Shown: positions 31,689 through 41,291, numbered from the stretch's first letter. The stretch: 64,000 nucleotides of DNA from Luteococcus peritonei (GCF_039526385.1 NZ_BAAAIX010000003.1:1-64000); one strand, 5' to 3'. A program made the numbers and translations. The notes: a model not told the origin generated them from the sequence alone.

Positions 31689-33554
31689 TCAGCTCATCAG
31701 GTGGGTCTGGTAGGTGTAGGCGAGGCCCTCCTGGGCGGTCCGGATCAGGGAGAAGGCGTCCTTGAGGTGCCGCTTGTCGAAGCTGCTCAGCTCGTCGGCC
31801 CGCACCAGGTTGTCGGGCACCTGGCCGGCGTCGAGCTGTTTGGCCTGGTGGGCCAGGCGCACGTGGCTGATGAACTCGAAGGCATCGGCCAGCTCCTCCA
31901 GGCTCTGGCTCTCGGTGAGCCGGGCCACGGTGTGGAGACGGTCCAGCGTCCCCACCTGGTCCAGGCCGTGGGCCAGGGCGTGCACCCGGGCGATCTCGAT
32001 CACCGCATGGACACCATTGGCCTTCAGGTCGAAGGTCTCGTGCTCCTCGCCGCGACGGGCCAGCACCAGTCCGCGGAAGAAGCCCACCGGTGGCTGGCGC
32101 TCCACCGCCTGGGCGGCCAGCTGGCCCAGGAAGCGCTTGGAGGCAGGCGTGGCGGCCAGCACGTCCTGGCGCACCTCGGCCAGCAGGCCGGGATCGCCGT
32201 GCACGGTACGGGCGTCGAAGAAGATCTGGCAGTGCATCACCGCATCCGGGTCCGGCTCGTTGATCCAGTGGGCGAACTGGCGCCGCCAGCCCCGCACGTC
32301 CTTGCGCCAGGCCGGGTTCGCCGCCATCACCTCGCCGCGACAGCGGGGATAGCCGCACTGCTCCAGCCCGTCGGTGACCCGCTCGGCCAGCGCCGCGAAC
32401 CAGGCCTGCGCCGCCCCGTCGTCCACCAGGCCGTCGGCCATCACCAGGGCGTGGTCCTGGTCGGAGTTCACGCTCGACTCCCGGCGGGCCTGTGAGCCCA
32501 GCGTGATCCAGGCCCAGGGGCCGGGGGCCGGTCCGAGCTCCGCCTCCGCGAAGCCGATCAGCCGACGGGTCAGGGCATCGGCCACCGTGGTGAGCAGCCG
32601 TGTGATGTCGTCGGCCGAGGCGTCCTGGCGCAGCAGCTGGCCCACCAGGCCGTGGGAGCGGTGCGCGATCCGGGCCAGCTCCGAGACCTCCTGCTGGCGG
32701 GCGATGTCGCCCACCATGAAGACCGGGTCGGCCTGCTGCAGCCGCACGATGTCGCCGGCGGTGACCACGCCGAGCGCCCGTCCGTCCCGCACCACGGGCA
32801 GGTGGTGCACCCCGCGGGTGGTCATCTCGAGCAGCGCCTCGAAGGCCTGGGTGCCGGGCTCCACCTGCACCGGCTCGGCGGTCATCACCTCGGACAGCGG
32901 CCGTTCGGGGTCCACACCGGCCGCCACCACCTTGGAACGCAGGTCACGGTCGGTGACGATGCCCACCAACCGACCGTCGTCCACCACCAGCAGGGCGGAG
33001 ATCCGGTGCCGGGTCATCAGCTGGGCCGCCTCGCGGATGCTGACCTCGCTGGTGGTGGTCACCGGCTCGCGGGTGGCGAGCTCGTCGACGCTGGTGCGCA
33101 GCCAGGCGGCCGAGCGGTCCTGGGCCGAGGACTGCACCGCCACCGCCTGGCGCAGCCGGCCACGGGCCTGGGCGTCGTAGAAGGTACGCACCTGCTCGTG
33201 GTGCTCGACCAGGTGGTGGAAGACCTCCGAGCCCATCACCAGGACCAGGCTGTCCTCGATGGTGGTGATGTCATAGCGTGAGGGAGCCCGCGAGAGCAGC
33301 GAGGAGGCGCCGAAGCTGCCACCCGGCTCGGTGCGCTCCACCAGGGCGCCGGAGGAGTCCACGATGTCGCAGGCCCCGCTGCGCAGGATGTGCAGCACGT
33401 TGTTCGGCTTGCCCACCTCCATCAACCGGGTGCCGCGGCGGTGGTAGCGCATCTGGAGCCGGGTGGGCAGCTCGTCGAGCAGGCGGTCGGGCAGGGTGGC
33501 GAAGGGCTCGTGCGCGGCCAGGAAGTCGCGCACCTCTCGAAGCTCCACGTCCAT
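31689..33554 (-). CDS. cNMP-binding, double CBS, DUF294 nucleotidyltransferase-like protein
   Basis: A 621-residue multi-domain protein of unknown role. In order: a cyclic-nucleotide-binding fold (about 15-125), two CBS domains (about 155-208 and 220-272), and a GlnD-like nucleotidyltransferase domain with GSQARRESSVNSDQDHAL (353-370; Asp365 and Asp367 as metal ligands), then a helical DUF294 C-terminal part. In the cNMP cassette the usual FGE is FGA (81-83), while the Arg in APSRYDI is kept, so ligand use may differ. The start at 33554 is the first ATG of the conserved part, with GAGGACCGC before it; earlier GTG/TTG codons are possible. It pairs with the exonuclease behind it. Confidence 0.82.
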   Translation of the reverse strand: MDVELREVRDFLAAHEPFATLPDRLLDELPTRLQMRYHRRGTRLMEVGKPNNVLHILRSGACDIVDSSGALVERTEPGGSFGASSLLSRAPSRYDITTIEDSLVLVMGSEVFHHLVEHHEQVRTFYDAQARGRLRQAVAVQSSAQDRSAAWLRTSVDELATREPVTTTSEVSIREAAQLMTRHRISALLVVDDGRLVGIVTDRDLRSKVVAAGVDPERPLSEVMTAEPVQVEPGTQAFEALLEMTTRGVHHLPVVRDGRALGVVTAGDIVRLQQADPVFMVGDIARQQEVSELARIAHRSHGLVGQLLRQDASADDITRLLTTVADALTRRLIGFAEAELGPAPGPWAWITLGSQARRESSVNSDQDHALVMADGLVDDGAAQAWFAALAERVTDGLEQCGYPRCRGEVMAANPAWRKDVRGWRRQFAHWINEPDPDAVMHCQIFFDARTVHGDPGLLAEVRQDVLAATPASKRFLGQLAAQAVERQPPVGFFRGLVLARRGEEHETFDLKANGVHAVIEIARVHALAHGLDQVGTLDRLHTVARLTESQSLEELADAFEFISHVRLAHQAKQLDAGQVPDNLVRADELSSFDKRHLKDAFSLIRTAQEGLAYTYQTHLMS

Positions 33555-33653
33555 GCGGTCCTCGTCTCCGGCGTCGTTGTCGGTGGCCACCAATGTCCCA
33601 GCTGGGCAGCAGCTCGGCAAGGGCTGCGGGTGGGGGAGCGGGGCCACGCCGAT

Positions 33654-33682
33654 TTGGCATGACGGCGCAGGCATGACAGAAT
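33654..33682 (+). promoter_or_regulatory. Candidate promoter of the S10 operon
   Basis: TTGGCA (33654-33659), 17 bases, CAGAAT (33677-33682). It would give a leader of about 260 bases before rpsJ. The 395-base gap between the CBS gene and rpsJ contains no other gene. Confidence 0.4.
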
Positions 33683-33821
33683 CGTCAAGTTGCTCCGATG
33701 GGGTTTGCCCCTGGGCAGTCGTCGCTGGTCGGCACTGAGGAGAGCACCACACAACGGAAGAGTGCGTTTGTGAGTGCCATGAGTCAGTGCGACACGCCCG
33801 ACCGCGGGGGTCGGAGGTGAA

Positions 33822-33850
33822 GGGTGTTGGGTCCGCAAGGACAGCCACCC
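33822..33850 (+). other. Hairpin in the rpsJ leader
   Basis: GGGTG (33822-33826) pairs with CACCC (33846-33850) and an inner GTCC-GCAA-GGAC stem (33831-33842) has a GNRA tetraloop. It could be a protein-binding element of the S10 leader; no known motif was recognised. Confidence 0.4.
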
Positions 33851-33949
33851 GCGCCACCGCCATCCGAGGAGCATGCCGAGTCCCACCCGGGCCTCGGAGC
33901 GAAAGCCGGAATCCTCCGGACCAAGCTTGGACGAGTAGAAGGAACAACT

Positions 33950-34261
33950 GTGGCGGGACAAAAGATCCGCATCAGGCTCCGTGCCTATGACCATGAGGTC
34001 ATCGACTCGTCGGCGCGCAAGATCGTCGACACGGTGACCCGTACGGGTGCCAAGGTTGCCGGCCCGGTGCCGCTGCCGACCGAGAAGAACGTGTTCTGTG
34101 TGATCCGTTCGCCCCACAAGTACAAGGACAGCCGCGAGCACTTCGAGATGCGTACCCACAAGCGGCTCATCGACATCCTCGATCCCACCCCGAAGACCGT
34201 CGACTCGCTGATGCGTCTCGACCTCCCGGCCGGTGTGGACATCGAGATCAAGCTCCCGTGA
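33950..34261 (+). CDS. rpsJ: 30S ribosomal protein S10
   Basis: Small-subunit head protein, also the NusE partner of NusB and NusG. The 103 residues are the usual length and include IRIRLRAYDHEVID and the GPVPLPTEK loop. The GTG start at 33950 has AGAAGGAACAACT in front; the open frame extends upstream into the leader but without S10 similarity. First gene of an eleven-gene run to rpsQ. Confidence 0.97.
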   Translation: MAGQKIRIRLRAYDHEVIDSSARKIVDTVTRTGAKVAGPVPLPTEKNVFCVIRSPHKYKDSREHFEMRTHKRLIDILDPTPKTVDSLMRLDLPAGVDIEIKLP

Positions 34262-34272
34262 GGTCTGTGAAC

Positions 34273-34935
34273 ATGACTGCTACCGAACGCAAGGTCAAGG
34301 GCCTGCTGGGCACCAAGCTCGGCATGACCCAGCTGTGGGACGAGAACAACCGCGTCGTCCCCGTCACCGTGATCCAGGCCGGCCCCTGTGTCGTCACCCA
34401 GGTCCGTACCCCCGAGGTCGACGGCTACAACGCCGTCCAGCTCGGCTTCGGCGCCGTGAAGGCCAAGAAGGTCACCAAGCCCGAGGGCGGCCACTTCGAC
34501 AAGGCCGGCGTGACCCCGCGCAAGCACCTCGTCGAGCTGCGCACCGCTGACGCCTCGGAGTACACCCTCGGCCAGGAGATCACCGCGGAGGCCTTCGAGG
34601 CCGCCGACGTGGTCGACGTCACCGGCGTCAGCAAGGGCAAGGGCACCGCTGGTGTCATGAAGCGCCACGGCTTCCACGGCCTGCGCGCCACCCACGGTGT
34701 GCACCGCAAGCACCGTTCTCCCGGTTCCATCGGTGGTTGCTCGACCCCCGGCCGTGTCTTCAAGGGCATGCGCATGGCGGGTCGCATGGGCAACGACAAG
34801 GTGACCGTGCAGAACCTGAAGATCCATGCTGTCGACGCCGAGCGCGGCCTGATCCTGGTCCGTGGCGCGATCCCGGGCAACACGGGCTCGCTGGTCGTCG
34901 TCCGCAGCGCTGCCAAGAAGGGTGATGTCGCATGA
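34273..34935 (+). CDS. rplC: 50S ribosomal protein L3
   Basis: Early assembly protein near the peptidyl-transferase centre. The 220 residues show KGLLGTKLGMTQ near the N terminus and GSIGGCSTPGRVFKGMRMAG. The ATG at 34273 is preferred to the GTG at 34258 because GAGGTCTGTGAAC provides a ribosome site at the right distance. It overlaps rplD by four bases. Confidence 0.95.
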   Translation: MTATERKVKGLLGTKLGMTQLWDENNRVVPVTVIQAGPCVVTQVRTPEVDGYNAVQLGFGAVKAKKVTKPEGGHFDKAGVTPRKHLVELRTADASEYTLGQEITAEAFEAADVVDVTGVSKGKGTAGVMKRHGFHGLRATHGVHRKHRSPGSIGGCSTPGRVFKGMRMAGRMGNDKVTVQNLKIHAVDAERGLILVRGAIPGNTGSLVVVRSAAKKGDVA

Positions 34936-35630
34936 GCGAGTCGCTGAAGGTCGACGTCCTCGACGTCGACGGCAAGAAGTCGGGCACCGCCGAGCTCCCC
35001 GCCGAGCTCTTCGACGTGCAGACCAACATCCCGCTGATCCACCAGGTCGTCGTGGCCCAGCAGGCCGCTGCCCGCCAGGGCACCCACGCCACCAAGACCC
35101 GCGGCGAGGTCCGCGGCGGTGGCATCAAGCCCTGGCGCCAGAAGGGCACCGGCCGCGCCCGTCACGGCTCGCGTCGTTCGCCCATCTGGGTCGGCGGTGG
35201 CACCGTGCACGGCCCGCAGCCCCACGGCTACGCGCAGCGCACCCCCAAGAAGATGATCGCGGCCGCCGTCAAGGGCGCCCTGTCCGATCGCGCCCGTGAC
35301 GGCCAGGTCTTCGTGCTGGACCAGATCGTCTCCGGTGAGACCCCCTCCACCAAGGCGGCCCTCAAGGCGCTGTCCAGCGTGGGCGACGTCAGCAAGCTGC
35401 TGGTCGTCATCGACCGTGGCGAGGACGTTGCCTGGCTGAGCCTGCGCAACATCCCCACCGTGCACGCCATCGCCGTTGACCAGCTCAACGCCTACGACGT
35501 GCTCGTCAACGACGGCGTGGTCTTCACCAAGGCTGCCCTCGACACCTACACCGCTGGCCCCGCCAAGGGTCGCAGCGTCAAGGCAGTGGCCACCGAGTCC
35601 GAGGCCGCCGCAGAGGAGACCGAGAAGTGA
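34932..35630 (+). CDS. rplD: 50S ribosomal protein L4
   Basis: Binds 23S domain I and lines the exit tunnel. The 232 residues include the tunnel loop GGGIKPWRQKGTGRARHGS. E. coli L4 also represses the S10 operon; nothing here shows that directly. It starts in an ATGA overlap with rplC and ends in a GTGA overlap with rplW. The last 20 residues are a short Ala/Glu-rich tail. Confidence 0.97.
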   Translation: MSESLKVDVLDVDGKKSGTAELPAELFDVQTNIPLIHQVVVAQQAAARQGTHATKTRGEVRGGGIKPWRQKGTGRARHGSRRSPIWVGGGTVHGPQPHGYAQRTPKKMIAAAVKGALSDRARDGQVFVLDQIVSGETPSTKAALKALSSVGDVSKLLVVIDRGEDVAWLSLRNIPTVHAIAVDQLNAYDVLVNDGVVFTKAALDTYTAGPAKGRSVKAVATESEAAAEETEK

Positions 35631-35938
35631 CCGAATCTGTCAAGATCCGCGACCACCGCGACATCCTGCTCGCGCCCGTCGTGAGCGAGAAGAGCTACGG
35701 CCTGCTCGACGAGAACAAGTACACCTTCCTCGTCGCCCCGCATGCCAACAAGACCGAGATCAAGATCGCCGTCGAGGCCATCTTCGACGTCAAGGTCACC
35801 GGTGTGAACACCATCAACCGCCAGGGCAAGACGCGCCGCACTCGCTTCGGTATGGGCAAGCGCCCGAACACGAAGCGCGCCATCGTGACGGTGGCCGAGG
35901 GTCAGCGCATCGACATCTTTGGAGGTCCGGTCGCCTGA
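35627..35938 (+). CDS. rplW: 50S ribosomal protein L23
   Basis: Exit-tunnel rim protein that docks trigger factor and SRP. The 103 residues contain ILLAPVVSEKSY and the RRTRFGMGKRPNTKRA loop. The GTG start overlaps the rplD stop (GTGA). Confidence 0.97.
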   Translation: MTESVKIRDHRDILLAPVVSEKSYGLLDENKYTFLVAPHANKTEIKIAVEAIFDVKVTGVNTINRQGKTRRTRFGMGKRPNTKRAIVTVAEGQRIDIFGGPVA

Positions 35939-35973
35939 CCGGACGGACACTGAGACAAGGAATCTGAGACCTC

Positions 35974-36810
<837 letters not shown>

Positions 36811-36828
36811 TTGGGAGCCTGAGAGAAA

Positions 36829-37110
36829 ATGCCACGTAGCCTCAAGAAGGGTCCCTTCGTCGACGAGCACCTGACCAAGAAGGTCGATGCCCAGAACGAA
36901 AAGGGAACCAAGAACGTCATCAAGACCTGGTCCCGCCGATCGATGATCGTGCCGGACATGCTGGGTCACACCATCGCCGTTCACGACGGCCGCAAGCATG
37001 TCCCGGTCTTCGTGACCGAGTCCATGATCGGCCACAAGCTGGGCGAGTTCGCTCCGACGCGTACCTTCAAGGGTCACGTCAAGGACGACAAGAAGGCGCG
37101 CCGCCGCTGA
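36829..37110 (+). CDS. rpsS: 30S ribosomal protein S19
   Basis: Head protein that contacts S13 and the A-site finger. The 93 residues include RSLKKGPFVDEHL and GHKLGEFAPTRTFKGH. The ATG follows TTGGGAGCCTGAGAGAAA, 18 bases after rplB. Confidence 0.97.
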   Translation: MPRSLKKGPFVDEHLTKKVDAQNEKGTKNVIKTWSRRSMIVPDMLGHTIAVHDGRKHVPVFVTESMIGHKLGEFAPTRTFKGHVKDDKKARRR

Positions 37111-37138
37111 GCGGGCGAGACAAGGAACAGATCAAGCA

Positions 37139-37564
37139 ATGAGCAACAACGAAAGCCGGCCCAGCCGTCGCGCTGCCCTGCTCGGGGATCGTCCTGGCTC
37201 GTACGCGATTGCGCGTCACGTCAGGATGAGCCCGACCAAGGTGCGCCGCGTCGTCGACCTGGTGCGTGGGATGGACGTCAACGACGCCCTCGTCACGCTG
37301 AAGTTCGCCCCGCAGGCGGCCTCCGAGCCCGTCTACAAGGTGGTGGCCTCGGCCGTCGCCAACGCCGAGAGCACCGAGAGCCTCCGGGCTGACGACCTGT
37401 TCGTCTCCCAGGCATTCGTCGACGAGGGTGTGACCATGCGTCGCATCCGTCCCCGCGCCAAGGGTTCGGCCAGCCGAATCCTGAAGCGTGCGGCCCACAT
37501 CACCGTGGTCGTCGAGCCCAAGAGCAACAAGTCCGTCAAGTCTGAGAGCAAGAAGGGAGCCTGA
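37139..37564 (+). CDS. rplV: 50S ribosomal protein L22
   Basis: Tunnel-constriction protein whose beta-hairpin tip can mediate macrolide resistance. The 141 residues include RHVRMSPTKVRRVVDLVRG and the hairpin RRIRPRAKGSASRILKR with no visible deletion. The first 20 residues are a Ser/Arg-rich leader longer than in E. coli. It ends two bases before rpsC. Confidence 0.96.
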   Translation: MSNNESRPSRRAALLGDRPGSYAIARHVRMSPTKVRRVVDLVRGMDVNDALVTLKFAPQAASEPVYKVVASAVANAESTESLRADDLFVSQAFVDEGVTMRRIRPRAKGSASRILKRAAHITVVVEPKSNKSVKSESKKGA

Positions 37565-37566
37565 GC

Positions 37567-38400
37567 ATGGGCCAGAAGATCAACCCGCATGGCTTCCGCC
37601 TCGGCATCACCACTGACCACAAGACCCGCTGGTACGCCGAGAAGCAGTACGCAGCCTTCGTCGGTGAAGACGTCAAGATCCGCCAGTACCTGCTCAAGAA
37701 CCTTGAGCGTGCCGGCATCTCCTCGATCGAGATCGAGCGTCGTTCCGAGCGCGTGACCATCTTCCTGTACGCCGCCCGTCCGGGCATCGTCATCGGCCGC
37801 AACGGCGCCGAGGCGGAGCGCGTCCGTGGCGCCCTGGAGAAGCTGACCGGCAAGCAGATCCAGCTGAACATCCTCGAGGTCAAGAACCCCGAGATCGATG
37901 CCCAGCTGGTGGCGCAGGGCGTGGCCGAGCAGCTCGGCGCCCGCGTGGCCTTCCGCCGCGCGATGCGCAAGGCCCAGCAGACCGCCATGCGCTCGGGTGC
38001 CCAGGGCATCCGGATCAAGTGCTCCGGCCGTCTGGGTGGCGCCGAGATGAGCCGATCCGAGGGTTACCGCGACGGCCGCGTGCCGCTGCACACCCTGCGT
38101 GCGGACATCGACTACGGCTTCTACGAGGCCCGCACCACCTTCGGCCGGATCGGCGTGAAGGTGTGGATCTACAAGGGTGACGTCACCGGCACCCGCGCCG
38201 AGCGCGCCGCCCAGAAGGCTGCCCGCGCCGCTGCCCCCGGCAACCGTCAGCGCCCGGGTCGCCGTGGCGAGCGCGGTGGTCGTGGGGACCGTCCGGAGCG
38301 CGGCGGCCGCCGTCGCGCCGAGGAGGCGCGCAATGACAACAACGCCGAGGCCCCCAAGGCTGATGCCCAGGCCCCGGCGACCGAGAACGCAGGAGCCTGA
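37567..38400 (+). CDS. rpsC: 30S ribosomal protein S3
   Basis: mRNA-entry protein with KH domain. Residues 1 to about 215 are standard S3 (MGQKINPHGFRLG, the KH motif PGIVIGRNG, FGRIGVKVWIYKG). The last 60 are an Arg/Gly-rich then Ala-rich tail common in actinobacteria. Confidence 0.97.
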   Translation: MGQKINPHGFRLGITTDHKTRWYAEKQYAAFVGEDVKIRQYLLKNLERAGISSIEIERRSERVTIFLYAARPGIVIGRNGAEAERVRGALEKLTGKQIQLNILEVKNPEIDAQLVAQGVAEQLGARVAFRRAMRKAQQTAMRSGAQGIRIKCSGRLGGAEMSRSEGYRDGRVPLHTLRADIDYGFYEARTTFGRIGVKVWIYKGDVTGTRAERAAQKAARAAAPGNRQRPGRRGERGGRGDRPERGGRRRAEEARNDNNAEAPKADAQAPATENAGA

Positions 38401-38402
38401 GC

Positions 38403-38822
38403 ATGCTGATTCCTCGTCGTGTTAAGTACCGCAAGCAGCACCACCCCAAGCGTGATGGCATGGCCAAGGGTGGCACCAAGCTGGCCTTCGGTGACTACGG
38501 CATCCAGGCGCTGGAGAGCTCGTACCTGACCAACCGTCAGATCGAGGCCGCTCGTATCGCCATGACCCGTCACATCAAGCGTGGTGGAAAGGTGTGGATC
38601 AACGTCTACCCCGATCGCCCGCTGACCAAGCACCCTGCCGAGTCCCGCATGGGCTCCGGCAAGGGCTCGCCCGAGTTCTGGGTGGCCAACATCAAGCCGG
38701 GACGCGTGCTCTTCGAGCTCTCCGGTGTCGATGAAGAGGTCGCTCGCGAGGCCATGCGCCTGGCAATCCACAAGCTGCCCTTCAAGGCTCGCTTCATCAA
38801 GCGCGAAGCAGGTGACATCTGA
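38403..38822 (+). CDS. rplP: 50S ribosomal protein L16
   Basis: Organises the A-site region of the large subunit. The 139 residues include MLIPRRVKYRKQHHP and GSGKGSPEFWVANIKPGRVLFE (split here over two motifs). It shares one base with rpmC (TGATG). Confidence 0.97.
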   Translation: MLIPRRVKYRKQHHPKRDGMAKGGTKLAFGDYGIQALESSYLTNRQIEAARIAMTRHIKRGGKVWINVYPDRPLTKHPAESRMGSGKGSPEFWVANIKPGRVLFELSGVDEEVAREAMRLAIHKLPFKARFIKREAGDI

Positions 38823-39049
38823 TGGCCAAGACCACCGCCGCCGATCTGCGCGGCCTGAGCCGTGAGGACCTCAACTCCAAGGTCCTCGAGCTGAAGGAGG
38901 AGCTGTTCACGCTGCGCTTCCAGGCCGCCACCGGCCAGCTCGAGTCCCATGGACGTCTGCGTGAGGTCCGCAAGGACATCGCCCGGATCTACACCGTGCT
39001 CCAGGAGCGCAACCTGGGCATCGTCGACGACCCTGAGAAGAAGGCCTGA
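38822..39049 (+). CDS. rpmC: 50S ribosomal protein L29
   Basis: Small helical protein beside the exit tunnel. The 75 residues contain the LKEELFTLRFQAATGQLE helix and RKDIARIYTVLQER. It overlaps rplP by one base and ends two bases before rpsQ. Confidence 0.96.
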   Translation: MAKTTAADLRGLSREDLNSKVLELKEELFTLRFQAATGQLESHGRLREVRKDIARIYTVLQERNLGIVDDPEKKA

Positions 39050-39051
39050 GC

Positions 39052-39336
39052 ATGAGCGAGAACACCACCGCCGAGACCTCGGCGCGCACCTCGACCCGCA
39101 AGGTTCGTGAGGGCGTCGTCGTCTCCGACAAGATGGACAAGACCATCACCGTCGCCGTCGAGGACCGGGTCAAGCACCCCCTCTACGGCAAGGTCATGAC
39201 CAAGACCGAGCGCCTCAAGGCGCACGACGAGAACAACGAGGCCGGTGCCGGCGACCGCGTGCGGATCATGGAGACCCGCCCGCTGTCGGCCACCAAGCGC
39301 TGGCGTCTGCTCGAGATCGTCGAGAAGGCCAAGTGA
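39052..39336 (+). CDS. rpsQ: 30S ribosomal protein S17
   Basis: Primary 16S-binding OB-fold protein. The 94 residues include GVVVSDKMDKTITV and VRIMETRPLSATKRWRL. Last gene of the S10 transcription unit; a large hairpin follows eight bases after its stop. Confidence 0.97.
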   Translation: MSENTTAETSARTSTRKVREGVVVSDKMDKTITVAVEDRVKHPLYGKVMTKTERLKAHDENNEAGAGDRVRIMETRPLSATKRWRLLEIVEKAK

Positions 39337-39344
39337 CCTGCCGG

Positions 39345-39383
39345 CCAGGCGCCTGAGGGGCGATTCGCCCCACAGGCGCCTGG
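39345..39383 (+). terminator. Terminator after rpsQ
   Basis: CCAGGCGCCTG (39345-39355) pairs with CAGGCGCCTGG (39373-39383), and inside it GGGGCG-ATT-CGCCCC forms a second stem separated by an A-A mismatch. A 17-bp hairpin in all, splitting the S10 genes from the spc genes. Confidence 0.8.
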
Positions 39384-39393
39384 TCGTCTAAGC

Positions 39394-39500
39394 TTGACAA
39401 GTTGCTTGCAACGGCTCCGTCCCCGTCAGGGTGCGGAGCTCGTTGTGGGTCTTGCCGGGGCGGTTCGCCGCCCCACTGCCTGCGCTCCCGTGAGGGAGCG
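39394..39500 (+). promoter_or_regulatory. Promoter region and structured leader of rplN
   Basis: A perfect -35-like TTGACA stands at 39394-39399, but no clear -10 follows at 16-18 bases. Further on are two compact hairpins: GGGGCGG-TTCG-CCGCCCC (39457-39474) and CGCTCCC-GTGA-GGGAGCG (39483-39500). With the terminator upstream, this 253-base gap looks like the start of a separate rplN-rplX-rplE-rpsN transcript. Confidence 0.5.
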
Positions 39501-39589
39501 GGGCTGTCCACCCCTCCTGGCCAAATCCAGGGGGAACATTTCGAGCTCCACCAGGCCCTGCGGGGAACCGGTGGGGCAGAGGAGAACAA

Positions 39590-39958
39590 ATGATCCAGCA
39601 GGAGTCGCGGCTCAAGGTCGCCGACAACACTGGTGCCAAGGAGCTCTTGTGCATCCGTGTTCTCGGTGGCTCGAAGCGCCGCTACGCCGGTCTCGGCGAC
39701 ACCATCGTGTGCAGCGTCAAGGACGCCATCCCCGGTGGCAACGTCAAGAAGGGCGAGGTCGTCAAGGCCGTCATCGTTCGTACCGTCAAGGAGCACCGTC
39801 GTGCTGACGGTTCCTACATCAAGTTCGACGAGAACGCCGCCGTCATCCTGAAGAACGACGGGGAGCCCCGCGGCACCCGCATCTTCGGCCCGGTTGCCCG
39901 TGAGCTGCGCGAGAAGCGCTTCATGCGCATCGTCTCGCTCGCCCCGGAGGTGATCTGA
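39590..39958 (+). CDS. rplN: 50S ribosomal protein L14
   Basis: Forms an intersubunit bridge and is the RsfS silencing-factor target. The 122 residues begin MIQQESRLKVADNTGAKE and include FDENAAVILK. It follows GGCAGAGGAGAACAA. It is followed at one base by rplX. Confidence 0.97.
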   Translation: MIQQESRLKVADNTGAKELLCIRVLGGSKRRYAGLGDTIVCSVKDAIPGGNVKKGEVVKAVIVRTVKEHRRADGSYIKFDENAAVILKNDGEPRGTRIFGPVARELREKRFMRIVSLAPEVI

Positions 39959-39959
39959 C

Positions 39960-40331
39960 ATGAAGTCCATGCACGTGAAGAAGGGTGACCGCGTCAAGGT
40001 CATCGCCGGCAAGGACAAGGGCAAGATCGGCGAGATCATCGCCGTCGACGCCGAGCGCAATCGCGTCACCGTCGAGGGCGTGAACATCGTCAAGCGCCAC
40101 CTGCGTGACCAGGCCACCCAGTCCGGCCAGCAGACCAAGGGCGGGATCATCGCCTCCGAGGCCCCGATCCACGTCTCCAACGTCCAGCTGGTCATCGGGA
40201 CCGGCAAGGACGCCAAGGTCACCCGCGTGGGCTACAAGCGCGTCGAGGTCACCAAGCGTCGTCCCGACGGCAGCGAGTACACCGCCACCCGCAGCGTGCG
40301 CATCGCGCGCAAGACGGGGGAGGAGATCTGA
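39960..40331 (+). CDS. rplX: 50S ribosomal protein L24
   Basis: Assembly initiator with a KOW motif (VKKGDRVKVIAGKDKGKIGEI, near residues 6-26). The 123 residues are a little longer than E. coli L24, as usual for actinobacteria. It shares one base with rplE (TGATG). Confidence 0.97.
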   Translation: MKSMHVKKGDRVKVIAGKDKGKIGEIIAVDAERNRVTVEGVNIVKRHLRDQATQSGQQTKGGIIASEAPIHVSNVQLVIGTGKDAKVTRVGYKRVEVTKRRPDGSEYTATRSVRIARKTGEEI

Positions 40332-40969
40332 TGAGCACCGAGACCACCAGCCAGAGCTTCGCTCGTGAGCTGCCCCGACTGAAGCAGAAGTACCGCGAGG
40401 AGATCGTCCCCGCGCTGCAGGGCGAGTTCAACTACGCCAACCCCATGCAGATCCCCGGCCTGGTCAAGATCGTGGTGAACATGGGCGTGGGTGACGCCGC
40501 CAACGACTCCAAGGTCATGGACGGCGCCATCAAGGACCTGACCGCCATCACCGGCCAGAAGCCCCAGGTGACCAAGGCCCGCAAGTCGATCGCCCAGTTC
40601 AAGCTGCGTGAGGGCCAGCCCATCGGCTGCCACGTCACGCTGCGTGGCGACCGGATGTGGGAGTTCGCCGACCGTCTGCTGACCCTGGCCCTGCCCCGCA
40701 TCCGCGACTTCCGCGGCCTGAACGGCAACCAGTTCGACGGCCTGGGCAACTACACCTTCGGCCTCAACGAGCAGGTCATGTTCCTGGAGATCGACCAGGA
40801 CAAGATCGACCGGGTCCGTGGCATGGACATCACCTTCGTGACCTCCGCCACGAACAACGAGGAGGGTCGGGCGCTGCTGAAGCACCTGGGCTTCCCCTTC
40901 AAGGAGGTCGACGACCCCAAGGTTCGCAAGGTTCGCCGCGGTCCGGCGTACTACAAGAAGAAGAAGTGA
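40331..40969 (+). CDS. rplE: 50S ribosomal protein L5
   Basis: Central-protuberance protein that binds 5S rRNA. The 212 residues include IPGLVKIVVNMGVGDA, RPIG-type loop EGQPIGCHVTLRG and DFRGLNGNQFDGLGNY. It is followed 11 bases later by rpsN. Confidence 0.97.
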   Translation: MSTETTSQSFARELPRLKQKYREEIVPALQGEFNYANPMQIPGLVKIVVNMGVGDAANDSKVMDGAIKDLTAITGQKPQVTKARKSIAQFKLREGQPIGCHVTLRGDRMWEFADRLLTLALPRIRDFRGLNGNQFDGLGNYTFGLNEQVMFLEIDQDKIDRVRGMDITFVTSATNNEEGRALLKHLGFPFKEVDDPKVRKVRRGPAYYKKKK

Positions 40970-40980
40970 GGCGCTGAGAC

Positions 40981-41166
40981 ATGGCGAAGACTGCTCTCAA
41001 GGTGAAGCAGGCCCGCAAGCCGAAGTTCGGCGTGCGTGCCTACACCCGTTGCCAGAAGTGCGGCCGGCCGAAGTCGGTCTACCGCAAGTTCGGCCTGTGC
41101 CGCGTCTGCCTGCGCGAGATGGCTCACAAGGGCGAGCTGCCCGGTGTGACCAAGTCGTCCTGGTGA
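40981..41166 (+). CDS. rpsN: 30S ribosomal protein S14, type Z (zinc form)
   Basis: Late-assembling head protein. The 61-residue short form has Cys24, Cys27, Cys40 and Cys43 as a zinc site (RCQKCG and LCRVC). Actinobacteria often hold a zinc-free S14 elsewhere. The ATG follows GTGAGGCGCTGAGAC. Confidence 0.97.
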   Translation: MAKTALKVKQARKPKFGVRAYTRCQKCGRPKSVYRKFGLCRVCLREMAHKGELPGVTKSSW

Positions 41167-41197
41167 CCCAGGCCTCACGCTGACCACATGTGCCGGT

Positions 41198-41219
41198 GGC
41201 GGGGGAGTGATCCCCCGCC
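41198..41219 (+). terminator. Terminator after rpsN
   Basis: GGCGGGGGA (41198-41206) pairs with TCCCCCGCC (41211-41219) around a GTGA loop; repeated GCC bases beyond allow alternative pairings. It lies 31 bases after the rpsN stop. Confidence 0.65.
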
Positions 41220-41291
41220 GCCGCCACCAGCAGGATGAGAGGTCCTGCACCCCAAACCTCCCCGCCGCCGGTGGGGAACAAGCGCGAAAGG

